DNA of 64,000 bases from Georhizobium profundi (GTDB lineage Bacteria; Pseudomonadota; Alphaproteobacteria; Rhizobiales; Rhizobiaceae), in NCBI RefSeq assembly GCF_003952725.1, contig NZ_CP032509.1, positions 3,806,001 to 3,870,000 of the forward strand. The letters are read 5' to 3'. The translations under genes were made by a program, and so were the position numbers. The notes below the pieces were generated by a model, which made no database searches, was not told where the DNA came from, and saw only the letters and a list, made by a program, of their open reading frames with translations. Below, piece after piece: positions 26,793 to 35,245 of the stretch; position 1 is the first letter of the stretch; each line of letters starts with the position of its first letter.

Positions 26793-27929
26793 CTAGATGG
26801 CGAGCTTGCCCGGGAAGTAATGATCGTAGGCCAGACGATAGTCCGGCGCGTTCATCAGCTCGTAGTAGGTGACGCGCTCGACCCAATCGCGCTGGCTCTG
26901 CAGAACGCGCGCGATGAACTCGTCGGTCTCAAGCTGCTCTTCGATGACCCGATCCCAGCCGTCGAGCTGCGCCTGAAGGATTTCGCTCGAGGTGCGGTGA
27001 ACGGTGACGCCGCCGGTCTGCAGTTCGGCAAGGTCGCGCGAGTAATTGTCGAGGGCCTTGGCGGTGTTGGCGGTGGCCGATGCTTCGACCGCATACTGAA
27101 GGATCGCCCGCAGATCCTCGTCGAGATCTTCGAAGAACGGACGGTTGATGATGAACTCGAACTGCTCGGCCGCCTGGTGATAGGAGGCGAGATAGTAGTT
27201 CTTGGCAACGTCCTGAGCGCCGAAGCGACGGTCAGACGTCGGGTTGTTGAATTCGAACGCGTCGATAACGCCACGCTCCATGGCGGGAACGATTTCGCCG
27301 CCCGGAAGCTGCGCGACGCTCATGCCCATGCCCTGCAGCAGATCGGCAGCCAAGCCCACGGTGCGGTATTTGAAGCCCTGGATGTCGCTGACGGTGTTCA
27401 CTTCGTTCTTGAACCAGCCGAAGGGCTGCGCCGGCATCGGCATGCCGAGGAAGCCGACCACATCGAGACCGAGGATGTCCTGCGTCAGTTCGCGGTAGAG
27501 TTCGTCACCGCCACCGGCGTAGAACCAGGACAGCAGCGTGGTTGGGTTTCCGCCGAGAACCGGGCCCGTTCCGAACATGGAAGCACCCTTGTGCTTGCCG
27601 TACCAGTAGGCCGAAACCGAGTGTGCCATGTCGATGACACCGTCGGAAACACCGTCCATCACCTGGAAGGCGCCGACGACTGCGCCGGCTGGCAGAAGGT
27701 CGATCGAGAGACGACCACCGGACATGGCCTCGACGCGATCGGCGTAATCCTGGGCCATTTCCTGCCAGATGTCCGAGGATGGCCACGAGGTCTGCATGCG
27801 GACGACGAGCGGCGCCTGCGCGAGCACGGCCGGCGCAGCGAGCGTTGAACCGGCAGCTGCACCACCGATGACCGCAGTGCCCTTAAGGAACCGACGGCGC
27901 GATACGGTCTTTGAATCTGTTGAAGTCAT
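26793..27929 (-). CDS. dctP: TRAP transporter substrate-binding protein, TakP-like (2-oxoacid type)
   Basis: 378 residues. A twin-arginine leader (SRRRFLKGTAVIGG) with cleavage near AVLAQ at about 33. The mature region has VVRMQTSWPSSDIWQEMAQD, FAGGGDEL-type YAGGGDELYREL and PGGEIVPAMERGVIDAFEFN, followed by YYLASYHQAAEQFEFIINRP. This is the layout of the TakP group that binds 2-oxo monocarboxylates. Start at 27929 has GGAGAG upstream. It is the first and presumably most abundant product of the TRAP-amidase-hydroxyacid dehydrogenase operon. Confidence 0.82.
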   Translation of the reverse strand: MTSTDSKTVSRRRFLKGTAVIGGAAAGSTLAAPAVLAQAPLVVRMQTSWPSSDIWQEMAQDYADRVEAMSGGRLSIDLLPAGAVVGAFQVMDGVSDGVIDMAHSVSAYWYGKHKGASMFGTGPVLGGNPTTLLSWFYAGGGDELYRELTQDILGLDVVGFLGMPMPAQPFGWFKNEVNTVSDIQGFKYRTVGLAADLLQGMGMSVAQLPGGEIVPAMERGVIDAFEFNNPTSDRRFGAQDVAKNYYLASYHQAAEQFEFIINRPFFEDLDEDLRAILQYAVEASATANTAKALDNYSRDLAELQTGGVTVHRTSSEILQAQLDGWDRVIEEQLETDEFIARVLQSQRDWVERVTYYELMNAPDYRLAYDHYFPGKLAI

Positions 27930-28253
27930 TTCTCTCTCCCATTGAAGCAAGCAAGCTGTTCACGTTGTTCTTCTTGTTGGCGGCGATCATAGTCATCGCC
28001 CCTGATCAATCAACTATTTTCGCTGGCTTTTCCGCGCCAAACGCAGTGCAACCAAAGTCGTAGACACAAAGGCAGAGATCGCTGCACTGCACAAAATTCA
28101 CGGCGAAGGCGATCATTTACTTCAACCGATTGAATCAACAATAAAGTCAGGAACGATTTTGTAGGAGAGAATATAGAAAGGAGCTTTGCTCGACTTTCGA
28201 TGCGCGCCGCAGCATTGCAGAGCGTGAAATTTACTGCAGCGCAAAAGGGCCGC
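27930..28253. other. Intergenic region upstream of the TRAP operon
   Basis: 324 nt without a convincing gene and visibly richer in A/T than its surroundings. It should hold the TRAP operon promoter. The only structured element I see is a dyad TTCAA-CCGA-TTGAA at 28121-28134 overlapping GATTGAATC; it could be a regulator site, but no regulator gene is adjacent. Confidence 0.4.
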
Positions 28254-28282
28254 GCCCGCACCGCCTGTTTGGCGGTGCGGGC
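28254..28282 (-). terminator. Strong stem-loop, probable terminator after the formate dehydrogenase region
   Basis: GCCCGCACCGCC pairs perfectly over 12 bp with GGCGGTGCGGGC around a TGTTT loop, 14 nt after the stop of the 63-residue gene. On the minus strand a short CCCTTTT follows about 8 nt later. It separates the formate dehydrogenase side from the TRAP operon. Confidence 0.6.
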
Positions 28283-28296
28283 GTGATGAAGAAAAC

Positions 28297-28488
28297 TTAG
28301 CTGTCCCGTTCGGATTCGGCCGCAGCAGGCCAGTCGGCGCCGACCAGATTTCCACCCGGATCTCCAACGCGCGCGCCGGAGGTCGTATAAGCGGTGGCCG
28401 ACGTTGCCTGCCAGTTGCTGTTCAGGATGAAATTGGCGCCATAGGCCAGAACGCCAGCCGTAATCGCAGCCAAAAGGAATGTTTTCAT
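28297..28488 (-). CDS. 63-residue small exported or membrane-anchored protein
   Basis: MKTFLLAAITAGVLAYGANF gives one N-terminal hydrophobic helix, followed by a polar Ser/Thr/Gly-rich region (TTSGARVGDPGGNLVGADW). No family recognised; the layout resembles small rhizobial exported proteins of unknown function. AGAGGA lies about 10 nt before the start. It is downstream of the formate dehydrogenase gamma gene by 152 nt and has a hairpin on both sides, so it may be an independent unit. Confidence 0.5.
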   Translation of the reverse strand: MKTFLLAAITAGVLAYGANFILNSNWQATSATAYTTSGARVGDPGGNLVGADWPAAAESERDS

Positions 28489-28584
28489 GGTCTGTGTCCT
28501 CTCGCGGTCAATGAGGCACCGAAGCCTGGACTGACCGAACCCCCAAGATCGGTGCTGCACCCGCGCAACCGATACCATCACTGC

Positions 28585-28610
28585 GGAGGACCATCGCGCG
28601 ACGGTCCTCC
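28585..28610 (-). terminator. Stem-loop after the formate dehydrogenase gamma gene
   Basis: GGAGGACC (28585-28592) pairs with GGTCCTCC (28603-28610) around a 10-nt, partly self-complementary loop, 30 nt past the fdoI stop. No U-run follows, so it is a transcript-end hairpin or weak terminator rather than a textbook one. Confidence 0.42.
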
Positions 28611-28640
28611 ATTCATCAATAGACCATCGCCGCGGGCGAC

Positions 28641-29651
28641 TTATTCCGCCGGAGCGACGTGTCCGCGCGGCTCACCTTCGACTGCAGTGTCACGCTCGGC
28701 GACCCAGAGCGAATGGTGTTCGCGCGCCCAGTTTACATCCACTTGCCCACTGCCCATCGCATCGAAAGCGCCTTCCATGCCGAGCGTACCGATATAGATG
28801 TGCGCCAGAATGACGGCCGTCATGACGGCTGCGATGATCGCATGCGCCAGCTGTGCCAGCTGCCAGTTGCCGGGCTCGCCCGCCAGCTGCGGAAAGAGGA
28901 GGAGCACGCCCGTGAAGGACAGGGCCGCTCCGCCGAGCACGACGGACCAGAAGATGATCTTTTGTCCGGCATTGAAGCGCTTGGCAGGCGGATGACCGCC
29001 ACCCTTCAGCATACCGCCGCCGGCCTTGATCCAGTCGAGATCGATACGGCCGGGGATGTTGTCCTTGATCCAGACGACCAGCATGATCGCGATGCCGAGC
29101 ATGAACGGCCAGGCGATGTAGTTGTGAACCACCTTGCCGAGTTGCGTCGCCGTGGCAAACGTGTCCGCGCCGAAAAGCGGGATCAGCACGTATCGGCCGA
29201 AGATCAGGTTGAGGCCGGTCAGAGCCAGCAGGATGAAGCACACGGCGGTCAGCCAGTGCGCAAAACGCTCGAACGAATTGAATCGCTTGATCGTGCGCCC
29301 GGCAAAGCCGTGCTCGAGGCGGATGCGTCCGCGCACGAAATAAAACACGGTCAGAAGAGCCAGCATGCCGAGAACGACGGCGGTCGTCGTCCAGTAGACC
29401 GTGCTATTGTGCGTGCCCGACCAGTTGCGGCCTTCCGGCTTGATCAGGTCGGCGGCACGCTGGTCGGGGATCGACACGCGGCCCGAGATGGCGTTACCAC
29501 CCTGCAGCGCTTCCAGCAATTGCTGTTCCTGCACGGAGCGGGCCGTTGGATTGACGGGTTCCTGCGCGCCGGCCATCGGCGCTGCGAAAAAGAGAGCTGC
29601 CAGCATCGCAAGCGTGAGCGTGATGCGGGCGAAATAAGATTGAGCGACCAT
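28641..29651 (-). CDS. fdoI: Formate dehydrogenase cytochrome b556 (gamma) subunit
   Basis: 336 residues; inner-membrane dihaem cytochrome b that passes electrons from the beta subunit to quinone. An N-terminal signal peptide (MVAQSYFARITLTLAMLAAL, cleavage near AGAQ) and a periplasmic stretch of about 80 residues precede four transmembrane helices. Haem-ligand histidines are seen in NSFERFAHWLTAV, LGKVVHNYIAWP and LAQLAHAII/ILAHIYIGTLG. Start at 29651 has AAGGAG upstream. Last structural subunit of the operon; the N-terminal extension is typical of the alphaproteobacterial form. Confidence 0.87.
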   Translation of the reverse strand: MVAQSYFARITLTLAMLAALFFAAPMAGAQEPVNPTARSVQEQQLLEALQGGNAISGRVSIPDQRAADLIKPEGRNWSGTHNSTVYWTTTAVVLGMLALLTVFYFVRGRIRLEHGFAGRTIKRFNSFERFAHWLTAVCFILLALTGLNLIFGRYVLIPLFGADTFATATQLGKVVHNYIAWPFMLGIAIMLVVWIKDNIPGRIDLDWIKAGGGMLKGGGHPPAKRFNAGQKIIFWSVVLGGAALSFTGVLLLFPQLAGEPGNWQLAQLAHAIIAAVMTAVILAHIYIGTLGMEGAFDAMGSGQVDVNWAREHHSLWVAERDTAVEGEPRGHVAPAE

Positions 29652-29680
29652 TTCCGGTCTCCTTACAGCCTTGCCTGGTG

Positions 29681-29707
29681 GCCGGTCGCGCGGGTGGCGC
29701 GGCCGGC
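29681..29707 (-). other. Stem-loop between formate dehydrogenase beta and gamma genes
   Basis: GCCGGTCGCGC pairs with GCGCGGCCGGC over 11 bp including one G-U pair, loop GGGTG, in the 67-nt gap after the beta-subunit stop. Likely an mRNA stability or translation-spacing element. Confidence 0.4.
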
Positions 29708-29718
29708 ACGCACGCGCC

Positions 29719-30315
29719 TTAGACGTTGATGCTTTCCTGGTAGGCCGTCTGCCAGCCCCAGGCGCCCGAACCGTAACCACGGGTGGTCACGCGCTCACGA
29801 TAGATTTCGGCGATGATGTCGCCGTCGCCAGCGAGAAGCGCCTTGGTGGAGCACATCTCGGCGCACAGCGGCAGCTTGCCTTCCGCCAGACGGTTGGCAC
29901 CGTATTTTTCATACTCAGCCATCGTCATGTCGGCTTCCGGACCACCGGCACAGTAGGTGCACTTGTCCATCTTGCCGCGCGACCCGAAGTTGCCGACCTT
30001 GGGATATTGCGGTGCGCCGAACGGGCAGGCGTAGAAGCAATAGCCGCAGCCGATGCACAGATCTTTGGAATGCAGAACGACGGCATCCGCAGTCGTGTAG
30101 AAGCAATCCACGGGGCAGACCGAGGCGCAGGGTGCATCGGTGCAGTGCATGCAGGCCATCGATACCGAGCGCTCGCCCGGCAGGCCGTCATTGATCGTCA
30201 CGACGCGGCGGCGGTTGATCCCCCACGGCACTTCGTGTTCGTTTTTGCATGCGGTGACGCAGGCGTTGCATTCGATGCAGCGGTCCGCGTCGCAGAGAAA
30301 TTTCATTCGTGCCAT
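29719..30315 (-). CDS. fdoH: Formate dehydrogenase iron-sulfur (beta) subunit
   Basis: 198 residues carrying four [4Fe-4S] clusters: DRCIECNACVTACKNEH near 10-26, CMHCTDAPCASVCPVDCFY near 55-73, LCIGCGYCFYACPFGAP near 86-102 and the outer cysteines CTYCAGG plus LCAEMCSTKALL. Shorter than E. coli FdoH and without its C-terminal transmembrane anchor; it ends ESINV. Transfers electrons from the molybdenum subunit to the cytochrome b subunit. It follows the alpha gene by 15 nt. Confidence 0.9.
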   Translation of the reverse strand: MARMKFLCDADRCIECNACVTACKNEHEVPWGINRRRVVTINDGLPGERSVSMACMHCTDAPCASVCPVDCFYTTADAVVLHSKDLCIGCGYCFYACPFGAPQYPKVGNFGSRGKMDKCTYCAGGPEADMTMAEYEKYGANRLAEGKLPLCAEMCSTKALLAGDGDIIAEIYRERVTTRGYGSGAWGWQTAYQESINV

Positions 30316-30330
30316 TTGTTCATCCTCCCC

Positions 30331-33282
30331 TTACGCGGCTTCGATCTGGCAAAGCGTCGCCTTGCCTTCGTGCATGCCGGTGACCGGGTCGTAACCGTAA
30401 GTCGTTATGGTGTTCACGCTTTCGCCAAGCACGATCGGGTCGGCCCCTTGCGGGTAGTTGCCGCGCTGATCTTCGCCCTGGAACCAGCCGGCGAAGTGGA
30501 ACGGCATGAAGGCGACGCCCCGGCCGACACGTTCCGTCACCAGCGCCTTCATGCGGGCCCGGCTGTCGTTTTCAGGTCCCCTCACCCAAACCCAGCTTCC
30601 GTCGGCAATGCCGCGGTCGGAAGCGTCGGCCGGATTGATCTCGACGAACATGTCCTGCTGCAATTCGGCCAGCCAACGGTTCGAACGGGTTTCTTCGCCG
30701 CCGCCTTCATATTCGACCAGACGGCCGGAGGTGAGGACGATCGGGAAGGCCTGCGCGATGTTGCGGTCGACTGCTGCCTGCTGAAGCGTGCGGCCGATAT
30801 TCGGCACGCGGAACTCGCGAGCGTCGTCGCGGGTCGGGAACTCGGCGACGAGATCGGGGCGCGGCGTGTAAATCGGCTCGCGGTGTTGTGGGACCGGATC
30901 GGGCAGGTTCCACGCTACAGCGCGGGCCTTGCCATTGCCGAATGGCACGCAGCCGTGAAGCATTGCCACACGTTGGATACCACCGGAGAGATCGGTCGAC
31001 CAGGAAACGGCATCGACATTGGCGCCGCCCTGACGCTCGATCTGCGCCAGTTCCTCGGCTGTCAGATCAGCATCCCATCCAAGTTCGCGCAGAACTGCCA
31101 TGGTGAACTCGGGGTAGCCGTCGTCGAGCTCGGCGCCCAGCGATGACGTGCCTTCCGCAAGGAGCGTCTGGCCTTCGTACTCCAGCCCGAAGCGCGGACG
31201 GAAGTTGCCGCCGCCATCCATGACGTGAAGGTTGGTGTTGTAGAGAATGTGCGTCCCGGGGTGGCGAACTTCCGGCGTCCCCCAGCAAGGCCAGGGCAGA
31301 CCGTAATAGTCGCCGCCGACTTCCGGATCGTCCGCCGGCGCGCGCAGCGTCACCAGGTCGAACTTGTCCTGATTGGCCATGTGCGCCTTGAGCCTTTCCG
31401 GCGACTGGCCGCAATAGCCGGTCGACCAGCCACCGCGGTTGATTTCCCGCATGACGGATTCCGGCTGCGGCTCGGGGCCGAACTTGCCTTCGACCAGTTC
31501 GATGTTCTTGAACATCTCGTCGGCGACGCCGAGTTCCTGAGCCAGGCGATAGAGAATCCAGTAGTCGTTTGCCGATTCGAAGACCGGCTCCACGACCTTT
31601 TCGTACCACTGGATCGAGCGGTTCGAGCAGGTGCGCGAGCCCGAGCATTCGAACTGCGTCGCCGCCGGCAACAGATAGGTGTTGTCCGGCCGCGCATGCA
31701 GCGAAGCAAACGATGTCGGATGCGGGTCAACGACCACGAGAAGATCAAGAGCCTCAAGACCGGCCTTGACTTCGGCCTGGCGCGGCACGGTGTTGCCGCC
31801 ATGGCCGAGAACCATCATTGCGCGAATGTTATCGCGCTGGTCGACCTGGTCCGGATCGATGGTCGCGGCGTCGAACCAGCGGGTCGAGGGAATGCCCGGC
31901 GTCTGCATGTTCTGCTCGCGCGTGCGACCCTCGCGGCCGTCTTTCGCCGGCACTTCGTCGAAGCGCGAGACGAAATACTCGTAAGGCACATCCCAGACGC
32001 GGGACCAGTGGCGCCAGCCACCCTCAGCCAAGCCGTAATAGAGCGGCAGGTTGGTGATATCGAGGCCGAGATCCGTCGCGCCCTGCACGTTGCAGTGGCC
32101 ACGGAAGATGTTGGCGCCCATGCCGTTGCCGCCGACATTGCCCGTTGCCAGAAGCAGGTTGCAATAGGCGCGCACATTGGCCGTTCCGACCGTGTGCTGC
32201 GTGCCGCCCATGCACCAGATGAAGGTGGAGGGCTTCTGGGTCGCGAAGGTTTCAGCGACCCGGCGCAGCTGCTCGCCCGGGATGCCGGTCACGCGCTCGA
32301 CGACTTCCGGGGTCCACTTGTCGCATTCGGCGCGGATCTGGTCCATGCCGTGGACACGGGCATCGATGAAGTCCTGGTCTTCCCAGCCATTGGCGAAGAT
32401 GTGGTGCATGATGCCCCAGATCACCGCGATGTCGGTGCCGGAGCGCATGCGTACATATTCGGTTGCGTGAGCGGCGGTGCGCGTGAAGCGCGGATCGAGA
32501 ACGATCACGTTCGCGCGCTGCTGTTCCTTGCCCGACAGAATGTGCTGCAACGAGACGGGGTGCGCCTCGGCGGCGTTGGAGCCCATGAAGATGATGGTCT
32601 TGGAATTGCGGATGTCGTTGTAAGAATTCGTCATCGCGCCGTAGCCCCAGGTGTTGGCAACACCTGCGACCGTGGTGGAGTGACAAATGCGCGCCTGGTG
32701 GTCGACCGAGTTGGTGCCCCAGAAGGCCGCCAGCTTGCGGCAGAGATAGGAGCCCTCGTTCGAGAACTTCGCCGAACCGAGCCAGTAGACGGAATCAGCA
32801 CCAGACTCTTCGCGGATCTCGCCGAGCTTCGCGCCGATTTCGGAGAAGGCGTCATCCCAGGAGACGCGCACCCATTCGCCGTTCTGCTTCTTCATCGGAT
32901 ATTTGAGGCGGCGGTCGCCATGGACCAACTCGCGCACCGATGCACCCTTGGCGCAGTGGGTGCCGCGGTTGATCGGGCTTGCCCAGGATGGCTCCTGGCC
33001 CGTCCACACGCCGTTCTGCACCTCTGCCGTGACCGTGCAGCCGACCGAGCAGTGCGTGCAGATGTTCTTGCGGACTTCGATTTCCACGCCTTCCATCGTC
33101 GGGCCGGCTTGCGCCTTGCGGATCCCGCCCGCGCCGAGCGATCCGATGGCTGCAAGGCCGCCGACGGCGATGCCCGAGCGCTTCAGGAACGACCGTCGGT
33201 CGAGTGCGGCGGATGCGAGCCCGGCCACGACGGATTGCAGTTTGCTGCGCGAAGCTGCGCCGGCTTTACGTTTGACGAGCAT
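30331..33282 (-). CDS. fdoG: Formate dehydrogenase catalytic (alpha) subunit, molybdopterin enzyme with Tat signal
   Basis: 983 residues, oxidises formate to CO2 on the periplasmic side. Tat leader DRRSFLKRSGIAVGG at 28-42. [4Fe-4S] cysteines Cys75, Cys78, Cys82 and Cys110. The metal-binding residue is Cys200 in DHQARICHSTTVAG, so this is a cysteine rather than selenocysteine enzyme. The bis-MGD binding segments include FMGSNAAEAHPVSLQH and the C-terminal dinucleotide domain (about 850-983; SGRLVEYEGGGEETRSNRW). Length is typical of FdoG/FdnG. It is flanked by a small Tat protein (12-nt gap) and fdoH. Confidence 0.93.
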   Translation of the reverse strand: MLVKRKAGAASRSKLQSVVAGLASAALDRRSFLKRSGIAVGGLAAIGSLGAGGIRKAQAGPTMEGVEIEVRKNICTHCSVGCTVTAEVQNGVWTGQEPSWASPINRGTHCAKGASVRELVHGDRRLKYPMKKQNGEWVRVSWDDAFSEIGAKLGEIREESGADSVYWLGSAKFSNEGSYLCRKLAAFWGTNSVDHQARICHSTTVAGVANTWGYGAMTNSYNDIRNSKTIIFMGSNAAEAHPVSLQHILSGKEQQRANVIVLDPRFTRTAAHATEYVRMRSGTDIAVIWGIMHHIFANGWEDQDFIDARVHGMDQIRAECDKWTPEVVERVTGIPGEQLRRVAETFATQKPSTFIWCMGGTQHTVGTANVRAYCNLLLATGNVGGNGMGANIFRGHCNVQGATDLGLDITNLPLYYGLAEGGWRHWSRVWDVPYEYFVSRFDEVPAKDGREGRTREQNMQTPGIPSTRWFDAATIDPDQVDQRDNIRAMMVLGHGGNTVPRQAEVKAGLEALDLLVVVDPHPTSFASLHARPDNTYLLPAATQFECSGSRTCSNRSIQWYEKVVEPVFESANDYWILYRLAQELGVADEMFKNIELVEGKFGPEPQPESVMREINRGGWSTGYCGQSPERLKAHMANQDKFDLVTLRAPADDPEVGGDYYGLPWPCWGTPEVRHPGTHILYNTNLHVMDGGGNFRPRFGLEYEGQTLLAEGTSSLGAELDDGYPEFTMAVLRELGWDADLTAEELAQIERQGGANVDAVSWSTDLSGGIQRVAMLHGCVPFGNGKARAVAWNLPDPVPQHREPIYTPRPDLVAEFPTRDDAREFRVPNIGRTLQQAAVDRNIAQAFPIVLTSGRLVEYEGGGEETRSNRWLAELQQDMFVEINPADASDRGIADGSWVWVRGPENDSRARMKALVTERVGRGVAFMPFHFAGWFQGEDQRGNYPQGADPIVLGESVNTITTYGYDPVTGMHEGKATLCQIEAA

Positions 33283-33294
33283 GACGCCCTCCCC

Positions 33295-33501
33295 TCAGTA
33301 GCGGTTGGTGCGGTAGAAAGCCTTGACGTGGTCGGTTTCCTGATAGCGCGCCTTGCGCTTCTCATCGTCCGCTTCCTGTGCAGCGGCTTCCTGAACGCCA
33401 CCGGTGCCAACGGCAACCGCGGCAGCAGCGGCACCCACACCGGCAAATGCGCCGAGGAAACCGCGGCGCCCGAGACCCTTCTGGTCGTCCTGGATCGTCA
33501 T
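33295..33501 (-). CDS. Small Tat-signal protein of formate dehydrogenase operons
   Basis: 68 residues: MTIQDDQKGLGRRGFLGAFA (twin arginine at 12-13), an Ala/Gly-rich hydrophobic core, cleavage near AAAQ, then a short basic mature part DEKRKARYQETDHVKAFYRT. It matches the small Tat-target protein regularly encoded just before formate dehydrogenase alpha in proteobacteria; function unproven, possibly a subunit or an assembly factor. Start at 33501 has GGGAGA upstream. Confidence 0.78.
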   Translation of the reverse strand: MTIQDDQKGLGRRGFLGAFAGVGAAAAAVAVGTGGVQEAAAQEADDEKRKARYQETDHVKAFYRTNRY

Positions 33502-33538
33502 CTCAATCTCCCATCGGGGCTCTTGCCCCACAGTTCAA

Positions 33539-33604
33539 GTTCAGTCTTTTGGGCCGCTTTCGCGACCGGTCGAGTTCAGTCTTTTAGGCCGCATTCGCGG
33601 CCGG
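33539..33604 (-). repeat. Tandem imperfect 35-nt repeat with hairpins, between torD and the Tat gene
   Basis: Two copies, 33539-33573 and 33574-33604, both begin GTTCAGTCTTTT and continue GGCCGC...CGCG.CCGG. On the minus strand each forms a 6-bp hairpin: GGTCGC-GAAA-GCGGCC with one T-G pair, and GGCCGC-GAAT-GCGGCC, each followed by AAAAGACTGAAC. The loop and stem differences keep pairing, so the structure seems conserved. Possible role: processing or attenuation between chaperone and enzyme genes. Confidence 0.65.
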
Positions 33605-33611
33605 CACTCAA

Positions 33612-34226
33612 TCAGGCGGCGTCCATGGCGAAGGCTTCGCGCTCCACGGCCATGAAGACAGATCCGACTTCCGCCACGTGACGGTAAAAGAATGCTGAAG
33701 GCGCGGTCTTCAGATCGGCGAAAAACTGATCAACCCACGGCGCCAGATGCCAGCGAAAGAAATCGACCTCGCTGACAGCATCGGCGGGGACGTCACCGGT
33801 CGCCAGCGCCGCCATCACGTCGCACAGCGTCGCGATGTGGTCTTCCGGGTCGAAGAGACCCTCAGCCCGCTCCAGGCCGAGCTTGGCCATGTCGTGGCGC
33901 ACCGCGGCGAGCGGGCGCTCGTTCAGGAACCCGGTGAGATAGAACGACCCGTAGGGCAGAAGCTCGCCACGACCGACGCCGACGAAGAGCGAGAAGAACT
34001 CGCGGTCGACAGCAATAGGATCCGCCTCATTCGCAGCCGAAGCCAGCGCGGTATGGGCCGAACCGAGCGGCGTCTCGTCGCCGCGCAACTGCGAAAGGTC
34101 CGACAGCAGGTCGGCGCTGGGCGCACCACGCAAAAGCGCCGCGAGTAGCCGGTATTCCTGCGCGCGCAGAAAATCGACTTCGTCGGCTTTGACGTTACCC
34201 GCCCGTGTTCTTTCGACTGCGCTCAA
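33612..34226 (-). CDS. TorD/DmsD-family molybdoenzyme chaperone
   Basis: 204 residues, mostly helical, expected to bind the Tat leader or apo-form of the formate dehydrogenase alpha subunit. Family features: DFLRAQEYRLLAALLRGAPS, EADPIAVDREFFSLFVGVGR, ELLPYGSFYLTGFLNERPLA and DHIATLCDVMAALA. Start taken at a TTG (34226) because GAGGAG lies 8 nt upstream; a longer reading from a GTG at 34367 adds 47 residues without a good ribosome site. The 283 nt upstream (34227-34509) hold no gene and presumably include the fdo promoter. Confidence 0.75.
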   Translation of the reverse strand: MSAVERTRAGNVKADEVDFLRAQEYRLLAALLRGAPSADLLSDLSQLRGDETPLGSAHTALASAANEADPIAVDREFFSLFVGVGRGELLPYGSFYLTGFLNERPLAAVRHDMAKLGLERAEGLFDPEDHIATLCDVMAALATGDVPADAVSEVDFFRWHLAPWVDQFFADLKTAPSAFFYRHVAEVGSVFMAVEREAFAMDAA

Positions 34227-34509
34227 CGCGCCGCGCTCCTCTAACCCTGGAAGATCGGGATTCGATCCCAACCATTTCTTGTTGTTACAAAACATGAGGG
34301 AACGCAACGCCGCGTGCAACCATTGCGGCAATGCGTCAAGTCCGTGAAATTCCTGATAAAAACGCACAGGATTTAGGTCTTATACGATTGCTTCAGCGGA
34401 AAACGACATCGCATAATCCTGCAAACTCCTGCGATTCATCCGGTGTTTTCCTTAGAGCAGCGTTCGACGTAGAGCGTGCATGACCAGACATATCGCGAGT
34501 GTTCACTGA

Positions 34510-35229
34510 TCAGCGCGGAATGGCGCTTCCATGTCGTCTCCGGGGGGCAATATCGCCTGGAGCGCTGTCAGTGTCCGGCACGGTCACCTCGGCATCTGCG
34601 ACGAAAGTCGTATCCTGTGGATTATTGGTGACAGTGTCCGTTTCCGCCTGATCCTGTGGAAATTCAATGGTCGTTTCTATCTCTTCGGCTGCATCTTCGG
34701 CGACCTGCGGTGATTTTTCGCTCAGCGAAGGCTCATCCGCTGGTTCCGGCTTCTTCTGCAGGAACTTGTCGACCATTCGCAGTGCTTCGCCTGGCGACAG
34801 TGTTCCGGAGTTGCCCGGCACGCCGCCTGCGACATTCCAGTCATAGGCGTAGTCGCGAGCGACATCGAGATAGCCGGAAATCTTCGGATTGAGCATCCAG
34901 ACCTTGCGCAAAGCGGCCTGCCGCAGAGCTTTGGGCACGCCCTTGCGCAGGAAGAGCTGCAATTCCTCACGCGATGTGACCGTGTCCAGCGGCGGAAGCG
35001 CCTCGATCTCTTCCTGGGTTAGGGTCTCTTCTGGAGCCACATCGCCGGCAAGTGGCGCATCAGCCTGCCCTTCGACCTGGCCCCGGATCACCGTACCATC
35101 CGTCTCGGCGCCGCCGGCGTCGTTCGACCCGACCTCAAGATCGGTGGCAGGCTCTTCCTCGACCGCTGCACCGCGCTTGCGGCGCGACCAGCGTGACAGG
35201 AAGCCGCCGTCCTCGTCCTTGCCGCTCAT
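34510..35229 (-). CDS. DUF3306-family protein, formate dehydrogenase accessory cluster
   Basis: 239 residues, cytosolic, acidic. N-terminal FLSRWSRRKRG is a DUF3306 hallmark; central conserved core (about 75-145) has TVTSREELQLFLRKGVPKAL, RQAALRKVWMLNPKISGYLD and DYAYDWN. The C-terminal 90 residues are acidic and low complexity. It follows DUF3305 by 16 nt, a pairing regularly found beside formate dehydrogenase genes. No known activity; an assembly or regulatory role is inferred from linkage. Confidence 0.78.
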   Translation of the reverse strand: MSGKDEDGGFLSRWSRRKRGAAVEEEPATDLEVGSNDAGGAETDGTVIRGQVEGQADAPLAGDVAPEETLTQEEIEALPPLDTVTSREELQLFLRKGVPKALRQAALRKVWMLNPKISGYLDVARDYAYDWNVAGGVPGNSGTLSPGEALRMVDKFLQKKPEPADEPSLSEKSPQVAEDAAEEIETTIEFPQDQAETDTVTNNPQDTTFVADAEVTVPDTDSAPGDIAPRRRHGSAIPR

Positions 35230-35245
35230 CGCCTCTTGCTCCCGG

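Noticed and set aside
31225..33681. An 818-codon open frame on the plus strand opposite the formate dehydrogenase alpha gene
   Set aside because: It mirrors the codon positions of a strongly recognised gene in GC-rich DNA; its translation is Arg/Asp/Val-rich without any family pattern. Similar antisense frames at 557-1603, 1720-2493, 10587-11816 and 15369-16562 were dropped for the same reason.
34227..34367. N-terminal extension of the TorD-type chaperone from a GTG at 34367
   Set aside because: No ribosome site and no family-like sequence in the extra 47 residues; a TTG at 34226 with GAGGAG upstream is preferred, though not proven.
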